Below are positions 33,627-42,056 of a stretch of DNA of 64,000 bases, piece by piece (the first letter of the stretch is position 1; every line of letters begins with the position of its first letter). Under the pieces are notes generated by a model, which worked only from the letters and a program-made list of their open reading frames with translations, did not search any database and had not been told where the DNA came from. The translations under genes and the position numbers were made by a program. The stretch comes from Microbacterium sp. cx-55 (lineage in GTDB: Bacteria > Actinomycetota > Actinomycetes > Actinomycetales > Microbacteriaceae). Location: contig NZ_CP088261.1 of assembly GCF_021117345.1 (NCBI RefSeq), forward strand, positions 620,001 through 684,000, written 5' to 3'.

Positions 33627-35026
33627 GCGCGGGCGGGGTGGGGGCGAGAGGCGGGGTGCTTTCGGGGGTGGGGTACTACATCCACCACCACGGACGGGGG
33701 CATCTGCATCGCGCGTCCGCGATCGCCGCGGCGCTCGGCGGACCCGTCACCGGGCTGTCGTCGCTGCCGCGTCCGGCGGCGTGGAACGGCGACTGGGTCG
33801 ACCTCCCGCTCGACGTGCCGGATGGGGCGGCGGATGGTGCGGCCGCTGGTGCGGCGCCTGGTGGGCGGGGCGGGGCGGGGCGTGTCCCGCCGGGTCCGGT
33901 GGGTGTCGCCCCGGGCCGTCTCCCGGGCGGTCTCGCAGGTGCCGTGCGGGAGGCGTCGGCTCTGCGCCGTGAAGAACCGCGGCCGGTCGACCCGACCGCG
34001 AACGGACGCCTGCACTGGGTGCCGCTCGGCGTCGACGGGTTGCGTGAACGCGCGGCGGTGATCTCGGCGTGGATCGCCCGGGCGCATCCGCGGGTCATCG
34101 TCTCCGACGTCTCGGTCGAGGTCGCGCTGCTCGCGCGCCTGCACGGGCTGCCGGTCGTGACGGTGGCGCTGCCGGGGATCCGCGACGACCCAGCTCACGC
34201 TTTGGGCTTCGACATCTCGGCCGCGATCATCGCCGCCTGGCCGGACGAGGCCGAGGGGATGGTCACCGGGCTCTCGGATGCGGCCGCCGCCCGGCTGCAT
34301 CCGGTCGGGGCGATCTCGCGCTACCCGTTCGGCGCGGGCGCCGGGGTGCCGCCGGCCGGCACCCGGCGACGTGCGCTCGTGCTCGCGGGGGCGGGCGGCG
34401 ACGGTTTCACCCCGGATGCGGTCGCCGCCGCGCGCGCCGCGACCCCCGGATGGGAGATCACGCACCTGGGCGGTTCGTCGGGCGCGTGGGTCGCCGACCC
34501 GCGGGACGCAGTGCGCGCATCCGACGTCGTCATCACCCACGCGGGGCAGAACGCGATCGCGGATGTCGCGGCCGCCCGCCGCCCCGCCATCGTGGTGCCG
34601 CAGGCGCGACCGCACGACGAGCAAGCCGCCACCGGACGCGTGCTGGCGGCGGGGGACTGGCCCGCGATCGTCGTGCCGCGCCTGCCCGACGGCGGATGGG
34701 GCGACCTGCTCGACGCGGCGCACCGGCTCGACGGGTCGGTGTGGCGAGCGTGGAACGACGGCGGCGGCGCCGCGCGTGCCGCCGAGATCATCATCCGCGT
34801 GATGCGCGGCGGAGTGGGGTTCGGGGCTGCCGGGGCGGGGGCGGGGGTTTCGCGTGGGATTTCGCGCCGCGGGACGGGAGCAGGCTCGGGCGGTGCCGGG
34901 TCTGGTTCGGGCGGTGCGGGGGCGGGTGCGGGGGCCGGCGCGGGCGGTGCTGGGTCTGGCTCGGGCGGTGTCGGTACGGAATCCCGCGCCGGCGGGGCGG
35001 GCGACCGCATCCGGGGCGACGGATGA
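33623..35026 (+). CDS. MurG/GT28-like glycosyltransferase with low-complexity insert and Gly-rich tail
   Basis: A 467-residue protein. The start GVGYYIHHHGRGHLHRASAIAAAL has the GxGHxxR-like beginning of GT28/MurG proteins, and the C-terminal lobe contains VVITHAGQNAIADVAAARRPAIVVPQARPHDEQ, the donor-binding signature. An Ala/Gly/Pro-rich insert interrupts the N-terminal lobe at about residues 60-100, and the last 70 or so residues are Gly/Ala/Ser repeats (GSGGAGSGSGG type) that do not belong to the enzyme fold. GTG 33623 overlaps the upstream stop, and the stop overlaps ATG 35023. Confidence 0.85.
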   Translation: MSAGGVGARGGVLSGVGYYIHHHGRGHLHRASAIAAALGGPVTGLSSLPRPAAWNGDWVDLPLDVPDGAADGAAAGAAPGGRGGAGRVPPGPVGVAPGRLPGGLAGAVREASALRREEPRPVDPTANGRLHWVPLGVDGLRERAAVISAWIARAHPRVIVSDVSVEVALLARLHGLPVVTVALPGIRDDPAHALGFDISAAIIAAWPDEAEGMVTGLSDAAAARLHPVGAISRYPFGAGAGVPPAGTRRRALVLAGAGGDGFTPDAVAAARAATPGWEITHLGGSSGAWVADPRDAVRASDVVITHAGQNAIADVAAARRPAIVVPQARPHDEQAATGRVLAAGDWPAIVVPRLPDGGWGDLLDAAHRLDGSVWRAWNDGGGAARAAEIIIRVMRGGVGFGAAGAGAGVSRGISRRGTGAGSGGAGSGSGGAGAGAGAGAGGAGSGSGGVGTESRAGGAGDRIRGDG

Positions 35027-35841
35027 CCCGCACGGCCGTCATCACGATCGCGCACGGGCGGCACGCGCACGCGCGGCGCCAGGCCGACGCGCTCGCGCTG
35101 TCGATCGAACCGCCGGACGACCGCATCCTGGTGACGATGGACGATCCCGCGCTGGGTGCGCTCGCGCATCCCGGCACGCACGTGCTCGTGCTCGCCGCGG
35201 CGCCGGAGGGCCTCCCGCTCGCCCGGGCGCGCAATGCCGGCGCCGAGGCCGCGATCGATCGCGGGGCCGAGGTGCTGATCTTCCTCGACGTCGACTGCCT
35301 GCCGGGGCCTCACCTGGTCGGTGCCTACGCGGCCGCCGCGACAGATCCGACGACGGCGGACCGGCTGCTCTCCGGACCCGTCACCTACCTGCCGCCCGCA
35401 CCGCCCGACGGCTACGACTTCGGCACGCTCGCGGCGCTCGACCGGCCGCATCCGGCGCGTCCTGCTCCGGGCCCCGGCGAGGTGGTGCACGGCGGCGACC
35501 CGAACCTCTTCTGGTCGCTGTCGTTCGCGGTCACGGCCGCCACGTGGCGGCGCATCGGCGGGTTCTCCGAACGCTACGTCGGGTACGGCGGCGAAGACAC
35601 CGACTTCGGGCACACGGCGCACGCGCGCGGGGTCGAGATGGCGTGGGTGGGCTCAGCCCGCGCGTACCACCAGCATCACGCGGTCGAGAGCCCGCCGGTG
35701 CGGCACGTCGACGCGATCCTGCGCAACGGTGCGATCTTCGCGGAGCGCTGGGGATGGTGGCCGATGACCGGGTGGCTCGACGCGTTCGTCGCGCTCGGGC
35801 TCGTCGTGCGCACTCCGGACGGCGGCTACCGCCGCGCGTAA
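35023..35841 (+). CDS. Glycosyltransferase family 2 with galactosyltransferase-like C-terminal segment
   Basis: A 272-residue GT-A enzyme. FLDVDCLPGP provides the metal-binding DxD, and GGFSERYVGYGGEDTDFGHTAHARG matches the C-terminal acceptor/catalytic block shared with beta-galactosyltransferase-like GT2 and GT7 proteins. ATG 35023 overlaps the previous stop (ATGA). It is the last gene of the four-gene glycosyltransferase operon. A soluble cytoplasmic enzyme. Sugar donor not deducible. Confidence 0.9.
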   Translation: MTRTAVITIAHGRHAHARRQADALALSIEPPDDRILVTMDDPALGALAHPGTHVLVLAAAPEGLPLARARNAGAEAAIDRGAEVLIFLDVDCLPGPHLVGAYAAAATDPTTADRLLSGPVTYLPPAPPDGYDFGTLAALDRPHPARPAPGPGEVVHGGDPNLFWSLSFAVTAATWRRIGGFSERYVGYGGEDTDFGHTAHARGVEMAWVGSARAYHQHHAVESPPVRHVDAILRNGAIFAERWGWWPMTGWLDAFVALGLVVRTPDGGYRRA

Positions 35842-35871
35842 GCGCTCCGGGTCAGGCGGAAATGCTCCGGG

Positions 35872-36630
35872 TCAGGCGGAGAGACGGAGGTCGAGGCCCT
35901 GGGCCGTGAGTGCCCGGGCCGTGGGGGAGTCCGCATCCGCCGCATCGATGAGGACGGCGGTCACCTCGTCCAGCGGCATCACGAGATAGCGCGACACCGC
36001 GCCGATCTTCTCGCTGCTGCCGAGCACGAACGTTTCGGCAGCGCGGCCCGCGAGCGCGCGCTTCATGGCGGCTTCGTCGGCGTCGCCGGTCGTGAGCCCC
36101 TCCGTGTCGTGGATGCCCGTCACGCCGAGGAAGAAACGGTCGGCGCTGATCGCGCGGGTGGCCTCGACCGCGGCCGCGCCGCTCGCGACCGCGGAGTGCT
36201 TGAAGAGGCGACCGCCGAGGATGAGCACGTCGGCGGCGTGGTCGAGGAGGGCCGCGGCGATGGTCGGGCTGTGCGTGATGATCGTGCAGTCGGTCGTCCG
36301 GTCGATCGCGCGCACCATCTCGAGCGCGGTCGTTCCGCCGTCGATCAGCACGGTGCTGCCCGGTTCGACGAGCGACGCGGCGAGTCGGCCCACGCGCTGC
36401 TTGCTGTCGGTGGCGACGGTCTGCCGCGCGGTGTAATCGGCGACCGCGGGAGACGCCGGCAGCGCCCCGCCGTAGACGCGGACGGCGAGACCGGCGGCGT
36501 CGAGTTCGCGCAGATCCCGCCGGATGCTGTCTTCGGAGAGGCCCAGTTCAGCCGCCAATTCCTTGGCGATGATGCGGCCGTCGGCCCGCAGTCGAGCGAG
36601 GAGCAGGTCTTTGCGCGCGGCTGCCAGCAT
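35872..36630 (-). CDS. DeoR family transcriptional regulator
   Basis: A 252-residue regulator. The N-terminal DeoR helix-turn-helix is ADGRIIAKELAAELGLSEDS followed by IRRDLRELDAAGLAVRVYGGAL. The sugar-phosphate sensor domain shows LIDGGTTALEMVRAI, FFLGVTGIHDTEGLTT, DEAAMKRAL and VLGSSEKIG. I prefer ATG 36630 (MLAAARKDLL) with GAAGGA 7 bases upstream over ATG 36660, which would add MNVQQREGIR. The short divergent gap to 36677 has repeated AACGTG words that may be its operator, so it may control the neighbouring gene. The ligand is probably a sugar phosphate, by family. Confidence 0.9.
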   Translation of the reverse strand: MLAAARKDLLLARLRADGRIIAKELAAELGLSEDSIRRDLRELDAAGLAVRVYGGALPASPAVADYTARQTVATDSKQRVGRLAASLVEPGSTVLIDGGTTALEMVRAIDRTTDCTIITHSPTIAAALLDHAADVLILGGRLFKHSAVASGAAAVEATRAISADRFFLGVTGIHDTEGLTTGDADEAAMKRALAGRAAETFVLGSSEKIGAVSRYLVMPLDEVTAVLIDAADADSPTARALTAQGLDLRLSA

Positions 36631-36676
36631 CCGTATTCCTTCACGTTGTTGCACGTTCATGCACTATTCTGGGGCT

Positions 36677-37042
36677 ATGACCAAACCTCTCATGATTCTG
36701 ATCGCTGGACCATACGCATCGGGGACGGGCGGGGATCCCGCGCTGATGCGGCAGAACCTCGACCGACTCGAGGAGGCGGCGTGGCCGATCTTCCGGGCGG
36801 GTCACATTCCGATGATCGGCGAGTGGGTGGCGCTTCCCGTGCTGTCGAGCGCGGGAGCCACCGGGCCGGCCGATCCGCTGGCCGCCGACGTCATGTACCC
36901 CGTCGCGCACCGGCTGCTGCAGCACTGCGACGCGGTGCTGCGCCTGCCGGGCGACTCGGTCGGTGCCGACAAGGACGTCGAGATCGCGCTCGAGCGCGGA
37001 CTGCCCGTGTACCGCTCGCTCGCCGAGGTTCCGGGCGTCTGA
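36677..37042 (+). CDS. DUF4406-like protein (nucleoside deoxyribosyltransferase-related fold)
   Basis: A 121-residue protein, MTKPLMILIAGPYASGTGGDPALMRQNLDRLEEAAWPIFRAGH, later HRLLQHCDAVLRLPGDSVGADKDVEIALERGLPVY. The GPY and DxxxRLPG...D patterns resemble DUF4406 and nucleoside 2-deoxyribosyltransferase-like proteins, which act on nucleosides or nucleotides. A substrate cannot be stated. ATG 36677 follows GGGGCT. Divergent from the DeoR gene, which may regulate it. Confidence 0.8.
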   Translation: MTKPLMILIAGPYASGTGGDPALMRQNLDRLEEAAWPIFRAGHIPMIGEWVALPVLSSAGATGPADPLAADVMYPVAHRLLQHCDAVLRLPGDSVGADKDVEIALERGLPVYRSLAEVPGV

Positions 37043-37169
37043 GCCGGCCGCGGGCGACGCGGCTGGGGTCGTGCGGGCCTGCGCGGGGCCCGCGCCGTGC
37101 GGCGGTCGTCTCTCCTGAGTTGCGGGCGTTGAACCCCGCGCCGCGCCGGGTCGCTGAGCGCTGCCTCGC

Positions 37170-37636
37170 TAACTCCTCCAATACACCCGCGGGCCGGGTC
37201 CAGGTCGTGGATAGACCCAGGTTTGGAGGAGTTGGCGCTGGCCCCTCCCGCATCCGCACGCCGCTGCCGGACGGGAAGTCTCGCCAACTCCTCCATAAGT
37301 GCGCCGGATCAGGCCCAAACGCCCCCGAGGCCAGGATGTGGAGGAGTTAGCCAGCGGTCGGGCGCGCATCGCGACGCGCTTACGGGAGGGGAGTTCCTGC
37401 TAACTCCTCCAAAAGGGTGCCGGTGCCGCCCCAGGCGCCGCCGAGGCGCGGATTTGGAGGAGTTATCCGCGGTGGGCTCGCGCCTATCGCCGCGCCGCGG
37501 GAGCCCGGCGCGGGACGAGGCGCTCGCGGTCGGCCCGCATCCCGCCTCGCTGTCGGCCGGGAAGTCGGGCTAACTCCTCCGAAAGGGGTGCCGCTTCTGC
37601 GCCAGGCGCCGTCGAGGACCGGATCTGGAGGAGTTA
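37170..37636. repeat. Array of four 65-base elements bounded by TAACTCCTCC / GGAGGAGTTA
   Basis: The 725 bases between 37043 and 37767 hold no supported gene. Four elements of 64-66 bases lie at 37170-37233, 37285-37349, 37401-37465 and 37571-37636. Each starts with YAACTCCTCC and ends with the exact inverted copy GGAGGAGTTR. The interiors are related (AGGGTGCCG.., CCAGGCGCCG.CGAGG..CGGAT in units 3 and 4, and weaker in 1 and 2). The spacers also share GGGAAGT or GGGAGTTCCTGC just before the element, so the repeating period is about 116 bases. They look like miniature inverted-repeat elements or protein-binding hairpins. No related transposase is present. Confidence 0.85.
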
Positions 37637-37655
37637 GCCGCCGTCGGTCACGCTT

Positions 37656-37690
37656 CCCCGCCCCGCCCCGCCCCGCCCCGCCCCGCCCCG
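37656..37690. repeat. CCCCG tandem repeat
   Basis: Seven consecutive CCCCG pentamers directly after the fourth element of the inverted-repeat array. The opposite strand is a run of GGGG blocks that could form a G-quadruplex. Prone to slippage. Confidence 0.9.
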
Positions 37691-37712
37691 CCAGACCCCG
37701 CCCGAACGCGGC

Positions 37713-37754
37713 GATGCCCGCCGGGTCGGCGCGAAGCGCGATCCGGCGGGCATC
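37713..37754 (-). terminator. Terminator after the GlsB/YeaQ gene
   Basis: GATGCCCGCCGG (37713-37724) pairs perfectly with CCGGCGGGCATC (37743-37754) around an 18-base loop that is itself self-complementary. It lies 14 bases beyond the minus-strand stop codon at 37768. Confidence 0.78.
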
Positions 37755-37767
37755 GGTGCAGCGGGAA

Positions 37768-38040
37768 TTACGCCCGGCTGCGGTTCTTGCGACCGAAGAT
37801 GAGGCCGTAGATCAGCAGCACGACGATCGAACCACCGATCGCGAGCAGCCAGGTCTGGATCGAGAAGAACTCCTCGAGCGGCGCGTTGAACAGCACGCTG
37901 CCGAGCCATCCGCCGAGCAGGGCGCCGACGACGCCGAGGAGCAGAGTGATGAACCAGCCGCCACCCTGCTTACCCGGCAGGATGAGCTTGGCGATGGCGC
38001 CGGCGATGAGACCGAGGAGCAGGAATCCGAAGAAGCCCAT
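37768..38040 (-). CDS. GlsB/YeaQ/YmgE family membrane protein
   Basis: A 90-residue protein with three membrane segments and the Gly-rich family pattern: GFLLLGLIAGAIAKLILPGKQGGG, then LLGVVGALLGGWLG. It ends with a basic tail (FGRKNRSRA). The family (transglycosylase-associated, stress-linked in several bacteria) has no established molecular role. ATG 38040 has GAAAGGAGG upstream. Monocistronic, with a terminator. Confidence 0.92.
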   Translation of the reverse strand: MGFFGFLLLGLIAGAIAKLILPGKQGGGWFITLLLGVVGALLGGWLGSVLFNAPLEEFFSIQTWLLAIGGSIVVLLIYGLIFGRKNRSRA

Positions 38041-38260
38041 CAGGGCCTCCTTTCTCTACGCGGACCGAAGCCCGCGAAACATGGTGCATAGGACAGGAAG
38101 CGTTCCCCGAACGCAATTCGGGCCGACTCGGGGAACAGCTTCCCAGCGTGCCGAACTCGGCGAGGCTCTGCGCCGGGTTGACCGAAGCTACCCGTCCGCG
38201 GTACACGCACACGACCCGATCCGGCCGCGAGCCGTGCATGCGACGCGGCGCGCACCATCG

Positions 38261-39277
38261 TCAGCGGCCGGGCTGCGCGTCCCGCTCGAGCCGGCGCAGC
38301 CGCTGCCGGGCGAAGTCCTGCGCTCGCGGACCCGACCCGAGTGCCCGCGCCGACACCGCCAGCACCACCCGGGTGAGGGTCACGACGGGGAAGATCGAGC
38401 GGCGCAGCCCCAGCATCCGTCGCCACTTCGTCGGCAGGCTCGCCACCGCCGCGGCGAACAGCACGCGGTACGCGACCGCCATCATCCCGGTGAACGGCGG
38501 CTGGCGAAGGAAGCGCACGACTTCGTCCACACGTTCGTCGCGGCGGAGCTCGCCGCGGTCGGCGAACGCCTGCATCTGCGCCCGAAGCTCGGCCGCCGTG
38601 CGGGGAGGGGCAGCTACTCGCATGAGGGTTCCCGCGGTGGCCCACTCGGCGACGTAGGCGTCGGCCCCGCCCGGAATCGGCCCGCCCCAGGTCTCGTGCG
38701 CGCCGAGGAACGCATCCGCGAAGACGAGGTGCACCCAGGTCACGAGGTCGCCGTCTCCGGCGGTGTAGGTGCGCGCCGATCCGTCGCCGCCGGTGTAGTC
38801 GCCCTCGACGCGGGAGTGGAAGCGGCCGATCCGGGCGACCTCCGCGTGCGTCTGCGTCTTCGACCCGTAGGTCGCGACGATGATCCAACGCACGGTGCCG
38901 CTGAGTCGGCCGAGCGGGTCCTCACGGAAACGCGACCAGTCGTGCACGCCCGCCATGGCGCCCGGATGCAGCGCCTGGATGAGCAGGGCACGGATGCCGG
39001 CGACCATGGTCGCGAGCCCGCCGTGCACCGTCCACGCGGCGCCGTCCTCCGCGAAGTAGCCCGTGTCGTCGCCTTCCGCCAGCTCCCGTACCCACGCGGG
39101 CGTGCCGTCGGGATCGCCCGCGAGCGCGGTGAGGAGCTTGGCCCGAAGCGGCAGGCGAGCGGGACGAGCGGCGCGGGCGGGATCAGCGGCGCGAGCCGGA
39201 CGAGCGGCGCGGGCGGCACCCGCGGAGCGAGCGGGATCAGCGGCACCAGCAGCACGAGCGGGGCGGGGGACGGTCAC
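38261..39277 (-). CDS. MpaB/rubber-oxygenase family protein (DUF2236)
   Basis: A protein of about 338 residues. The core shows HGGLATMVAGIRALLIQALHPGAMAGVHDWSRFREDP, then YGSKTQTHAEVARIGRFHSRVEG, and later TWVHLVFADAFLGAHETWGGP. These His-containing motifs fit the MpaB/latex-clearing-protein haem oxygenase family. The first 45 residues are an Ala/Arg/Pro repeat (ARPARAADPARAARPAR) of no recognisable fold. The start is uncertain: GTG 39277 or GTG 39283, or one within the repeat. Alone on the minus strand, divergent from the rplM operon. Substrate unknown. Confidence 0.82.
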   Translation of the reverse strand: MTVPRPARAAGAADPARSAGAARAARPARAADPARAARPARLPLRAKLLTALAGDPDGTPAWVRELAEGDDTGYFAEDGAAWTVHGGLATMVAGIRALLIQALHPGAMAGVHDWSRFREDPLGRLSGTVRWIIVATYGSKTQTHAEVARIGRFHSRVEGDYTGGDGSARTYTAGDGDLVTWVHLVFADAFLGAHETWGGPIPGGADAYVAEWATAGTLMRVAAPPRTAAELRAQMQAFADRGELRRDERVDEVVRFLRQPPFTGMMAVAYRVLFAAAVASLPTKWRRMLGLRRSIFPVVTLTRVVLAVSARALGSGPRAQDFARQRLRRLERDAQPGR

Positions 39278-39355
39278 CCACACAGCCTCGCATCCCGGCG
39301 CCCGCCCGGGGCCGATCGGCGGGATCCTCATTCGTGGCCGCGAGGGTCGGCGTGC

Positions 39356-39502
39356 TATTCTGATTCTTTGGTGCCGTGTCCCTGCTGGACCGGCCCGCGA
39401 ACGTGAGCCCTCCACTGGCGTCTTGCCTCGACATCCGTCGCCGCAAGCACCCCGGAGTGGGATTCACGAACATCTCCGTTCGATCAAGAAAGCAGCACTA
39501 TT
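39356..39502 (+). promoter_or_regulatory. Promoter and long leader of the rplM-rpsI operon
   Basis: A -10-like TATTCT at 39356-39361 lies about 140 bases before the rplM GTG, implying an untranslated leader of about 135 bases. Autoregulatory leaders are known for L13 in other bacteria. I cannot confirm a fold by eye. AGAAAGCAGCAC lies near the start codon rather than a strong Shine-Dalgarno sequence. Confidence 0.45.
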
Positions 39503-39949
39503 GTGACGCGCACTTACACCCCCAAGGCTGGCGAAGCCCAGCGCGAGTGGCTCATCATCGACGCGACCGACGTCGTGCTCGGCCGCCTCGCCTCGCACGC
39601 TGCCGCGCTTCTGCGCGGCAAGCACAAGGCGACGTTCGCTCCCCACATCGACATGGGCGACTTCGTCATCATCATCAACGCCGAGAAGGTGGCCCTGACG
39701 GGTCAGAAGCTCGAGAAGAAGAAGGCCTACCGTCACTCGGGTTACCCGGGCGGACTGAAGTCGATCACGTACGACGAGTTGCTCACGAAGAACCCCGAGC
39801 GTGCCGTCGAGAAGGCTGTCCGCGGAATGCTGCCCAAGAACAGCATCGGCGCCCAGCAGCTTCGCAAGCTCAAGGTCTACCGCGGCGCCGAGCACCCTCA
39901 CGGTGCGCAGCAGCCCACGACCTACACCCTCGACCAGGTCGCCCAGTAA
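39503..39949 (+). CDS. rplM: 50S ribosomal protein L13
   Basis: A 148-residue L13: [57 protein letters not shown] and AVRGMLPKN followed by [16 protein letters not shown]. These are the universal L13 motifs. GTG start at 39503. It binds 23S rRNA early in assembly of the large subunit. First gene of the conserved rplM-rpsI-glmM order, with 30 bases to rpsI. Confidence 0.99.
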   Translation: MTRTYTPKAGEAQREWLIIDATDVVLGRLASHAAALLRGKHKATFAPHIDMGDFVIIINAEKVALTGQKLEKKKAYRHSGYPGGLKSITYDELLTKNPERAVEKAVRGMLPKNSIGAQQLRKLKVYRGAEHPHGAQQPTTYTLDQVAQ

Positions 39950-39979
39950 GCGCCGCCAAGACTGACTAAGGACATACTC

Positions 39980-40459
39980 GTGGCGAATCTCGAAGAATCC
40001 ACCGACTCCAACTACTCCACCGAGACCCCGGCCGACCTGGAGACCGCGGAGGCCGTGCGCCCCGTTCTCTCGGTTCCCGGCGCTGCCGTCGGTCGTCGCA
40101 AGCAGGCCATCGCTCGCGTGCGCATCGTTCCCGGCTCGGGCAACATCACCATCAACGGCCGCACGTTCGAGGACTACTTCCCGAACAAGCTGCACCAGCA
40201 GCTCGTGACCGACCCCTTCACGGTGCTCAACCTCACCGACGCGTACGACGTGATCGCCCGCATCTCCGGCGGTGGCCCCTCGGGTCAGGCCGGCGCACTG
40301 CGTCTCGGCATCGCTCGTTCGCTGAACGGCATCGACGAAGAGAACAACCGCGCCACCCTCAAGAAGGCCGGCTTCCTCTCCCGTGACGCTCGCGTCAAGG
40401 AGCGCAAGAAGGCTGGTCTCAAGAAGGCGCGCAAGGCTCCTCAGTACTCGAAGCGCTGA
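39980..40459 (+). CDS. rpsI: 30S ribosomal protein S9
   Basis: A 159-residue S9. An acidic N-terminal extension of about 40 residues, usual in actinobacteria, precedes the conserved [44 protein letters not shown] and the basic C-terminal tail [12 protein letters not shown] that reaches the decoding centre. GTG start at 39980 with AAGGA 9 bases upstream. Confidence 0.99.
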   Translation: MANLEESTDSNYSTETPADLETAEAVRPVLSVPGAAVGRRKQAIARVRIVPGSGNITINGRTFEDYFPNKLHQQLVTDPFTVLNLTDAYDVIARISGGGPSGQAGALRLGIARSLNGIDEENNRATLKKAGFLSRDARVKERKKAGLKKARKAPQYSKR

Positions 40460-40467
40460 CACGCCAG

Positions 40468-41823
40468 ATGGCGTTGTTCGGTACGGACGGCGTGCGGGGG
40501 CTGGCGAACGGCCCCCTCACCGCCGATCTGGCGCTCTCCCTGGCCCAGGCGACTGCTGTCGTCCTGGGCCAGGGCCGTTCCGCCGAAGCGCGGCGCGCGG
40601 CAGGCAAACGGCTCACCGCCGTCGTCGCCCGCGACCCGCGCATCTCGGGGGAGTTCCTTTCGGCTGCGGTCGCGGCCGGCCTGGCATCCTCCGGTGTCGA
40701 TGTGCTCGACGCCGGTGTGCTGCCGACGCCCGCCGCGGCGTTCCTCATCGCCGACATCGACGCGGACTTCGGTGTGATGGTCTCGGCCTCGCATAACCCC
40801 GCTCCCGACAACGGGATCAAGATCTTCGCGCGCGGTGGTGTCAAGCTCCCGGATGCGGTCGAGCAGCGCATCGAGTACGCGATCGCCGGCCAGAAACTCC
40901 AGCCGACGGGGGCCGACGTCGGCCGCATCCGTCGGTTCGCGGATGCCGAGGACCGGTACGTTCTGCACCTGCTCCAGTCGCTGCCGCACCGGCTCGACGG
41001 GCTCCACGTCGTGCTCGACTGCGCCCACGGCGCCGCCGCGGGCGTGTCGCCCGAGACGTTCCGCGACGCGGGCGCGCAGGTGACTGTGATCGGGGCCGAC
41101 CCCGACGGACTGAACATCAACGACGGGGTCGGGTCGACCCACCTCGACCACCTCGCGGAGCACGTGCTGCGCACCGGTGCCGACCTCGGCATCGCGCACG
41201 ACGGCGACGCCGACCGCTGCCTGGCGGTCACCGCATCCGGCGAGAAGATCGACGGCGATCAGATCATGGCGATCCTCGCCGCCGCGATGCAGGACCGCGG
41301 TGTGCTCCGCGACGACACGCTCGTGGCGACGGTCATGAGCAACCTCGGACTGCACCGTGCGATGACCGCGCGCGGCATCCGCGTCGTACAGACCGGCGTC
41401 GGCGATCGTTATGTGCTCGAGGCGATGGATGCGGGCAAGTACACGCTCGGCGGCGAACAGTCCGGCCACGTGATCATGAGCGAGTTCGCGACGACCGGTG
41501 ACGGTCTGCTGACCGGCCTGCACCTCATGGCCGAGATGGCGCGGCAGGGTAAGTCCCTCGCCGAGCTGGCGTCGGTGATGACGGTGTTCCCGCAGGTGCT
41601 GTTGAACGTCGACGGCGTCGACCGCACCCGGGTCGCGGATGCGGGCGTCGCGGAGGCCGTGGCCGAAGCCGAAGCCGAGCTCGGCGACAGCGGACGCGTG
41701 CTGCTGCGCGCCTCCGGTACCGAGCCGCTCGTGCGCGTCATGGTCGAGGCCGAGAACGTCGAAGACGCCCAGCGCATCGCCGAGCGCCTCGCCGACGTCG
41801 TCCGCACGCGCCTCGGTCTGTAG
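40468..41823 (+). CDS. glmM: Phosphoglucosamine mutase
   Basis: A 451-residue GlmM that converts glucosamine-6-phosphate to glucosamine-1-phosphate, feeding UDP-GlcNAc for peptidoglycan and the amino-sugar polysaccharide. Motifs: FGTDGVRG at the start, the phosphoserine loop [18 protein letters not shown], the metal loop GDADRCLAV, the sugar loop GGEQSGHVI and the phosphate site [14 protein letters not shown]. Starts 8 bases after rpsI in the classic actinobacterial gene order. Confidence 0.98.
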   Translation: MALFGTDGVRGLANGPLTADLALSLAQATAVVLGQGRSAEARRAAGKRLTAVVARDPRISGEFLSAAVAAGLASSGVDVLDAGVLPTPAAAFLIADIDADFGVMVSASHNPAPDNGIKIFARGGVKLPDAVEQRIEYAIAGQKLQPTGADVGRIRRFADAEDRYVLHLLQSLPHRLDGLHVVLDCAHGAAAGVSPETFRDAGAQVTVIGADPDGLNINDGVGSTHLDHLAEHVLRTGADLGIAHDGDADRCLAVTASGEKIDGDQIMAILAAAMQDRGVLRDDTLVATVMSNLGLHRAMTARGIRVVQTGVGDRYVLEAMDAGKYTLGGEQSGHVIMSEFATTGDGLLTGLHLMAEMARQGKSLAELASVMTVFPQVLLNVDGVDRTRVADAGVAEAVAEAEAELGDSGRVLLRASGTEPLVRVMVEAENVEDAQRIAERLADVVRTRLGL

Positions 41824-41866
41824 CGCCGCGGGCGTCCGCTCGCGCGTCGGTGCTCCGCATCGGCAT

Positions 41867-41996
41867 CCGCGAGACGGGATCGGGGCGCCGAGACATGGGC
41901 CCACGCCGCCCGAGGCTCCGCGCGCGCGAAGCGCGGGTGGAGTGGGGGTGGGGAGGGGTTACTCCACGGTCTCGGCGCGAAGATCCCGTCTCGCGG
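41867..41996. repeat. Nested palindrome, copy 1 (between convergent glmM and TetR genes)
   Basis: Outer arms CCGCGAGACGGGATC (41867-41881) and GATCCCGTCTCGCGG (41982-41996) are exact complements, and inner arms CCGAGAC (41888-41894) and GTCTCGG (41969-41975) are too. Compared with copy 2 at 45141-45213, this copy carries extra sequence in its loop. Its right half, GGGGTTACTCCAC...GGCGCGAA, matches copy 2 closely. It lies 3-prime of both neighbouring genes and could act as a bidirectional terminator. Confidence 0.85.
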
Positions 41997-42056
41997 CCAA
42001 AAGCACGGTCAGGCGGGGCGGGAGCGCGCGGGGGAAAGGGCGGGGGGGCGCGGCGG

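Noticed and set aside
37170..37636. Transposon with inverted termini
   Set aside because: No coding capacity, no visible target-site duplications and no transposase in the window. Kept only as a repeat array.
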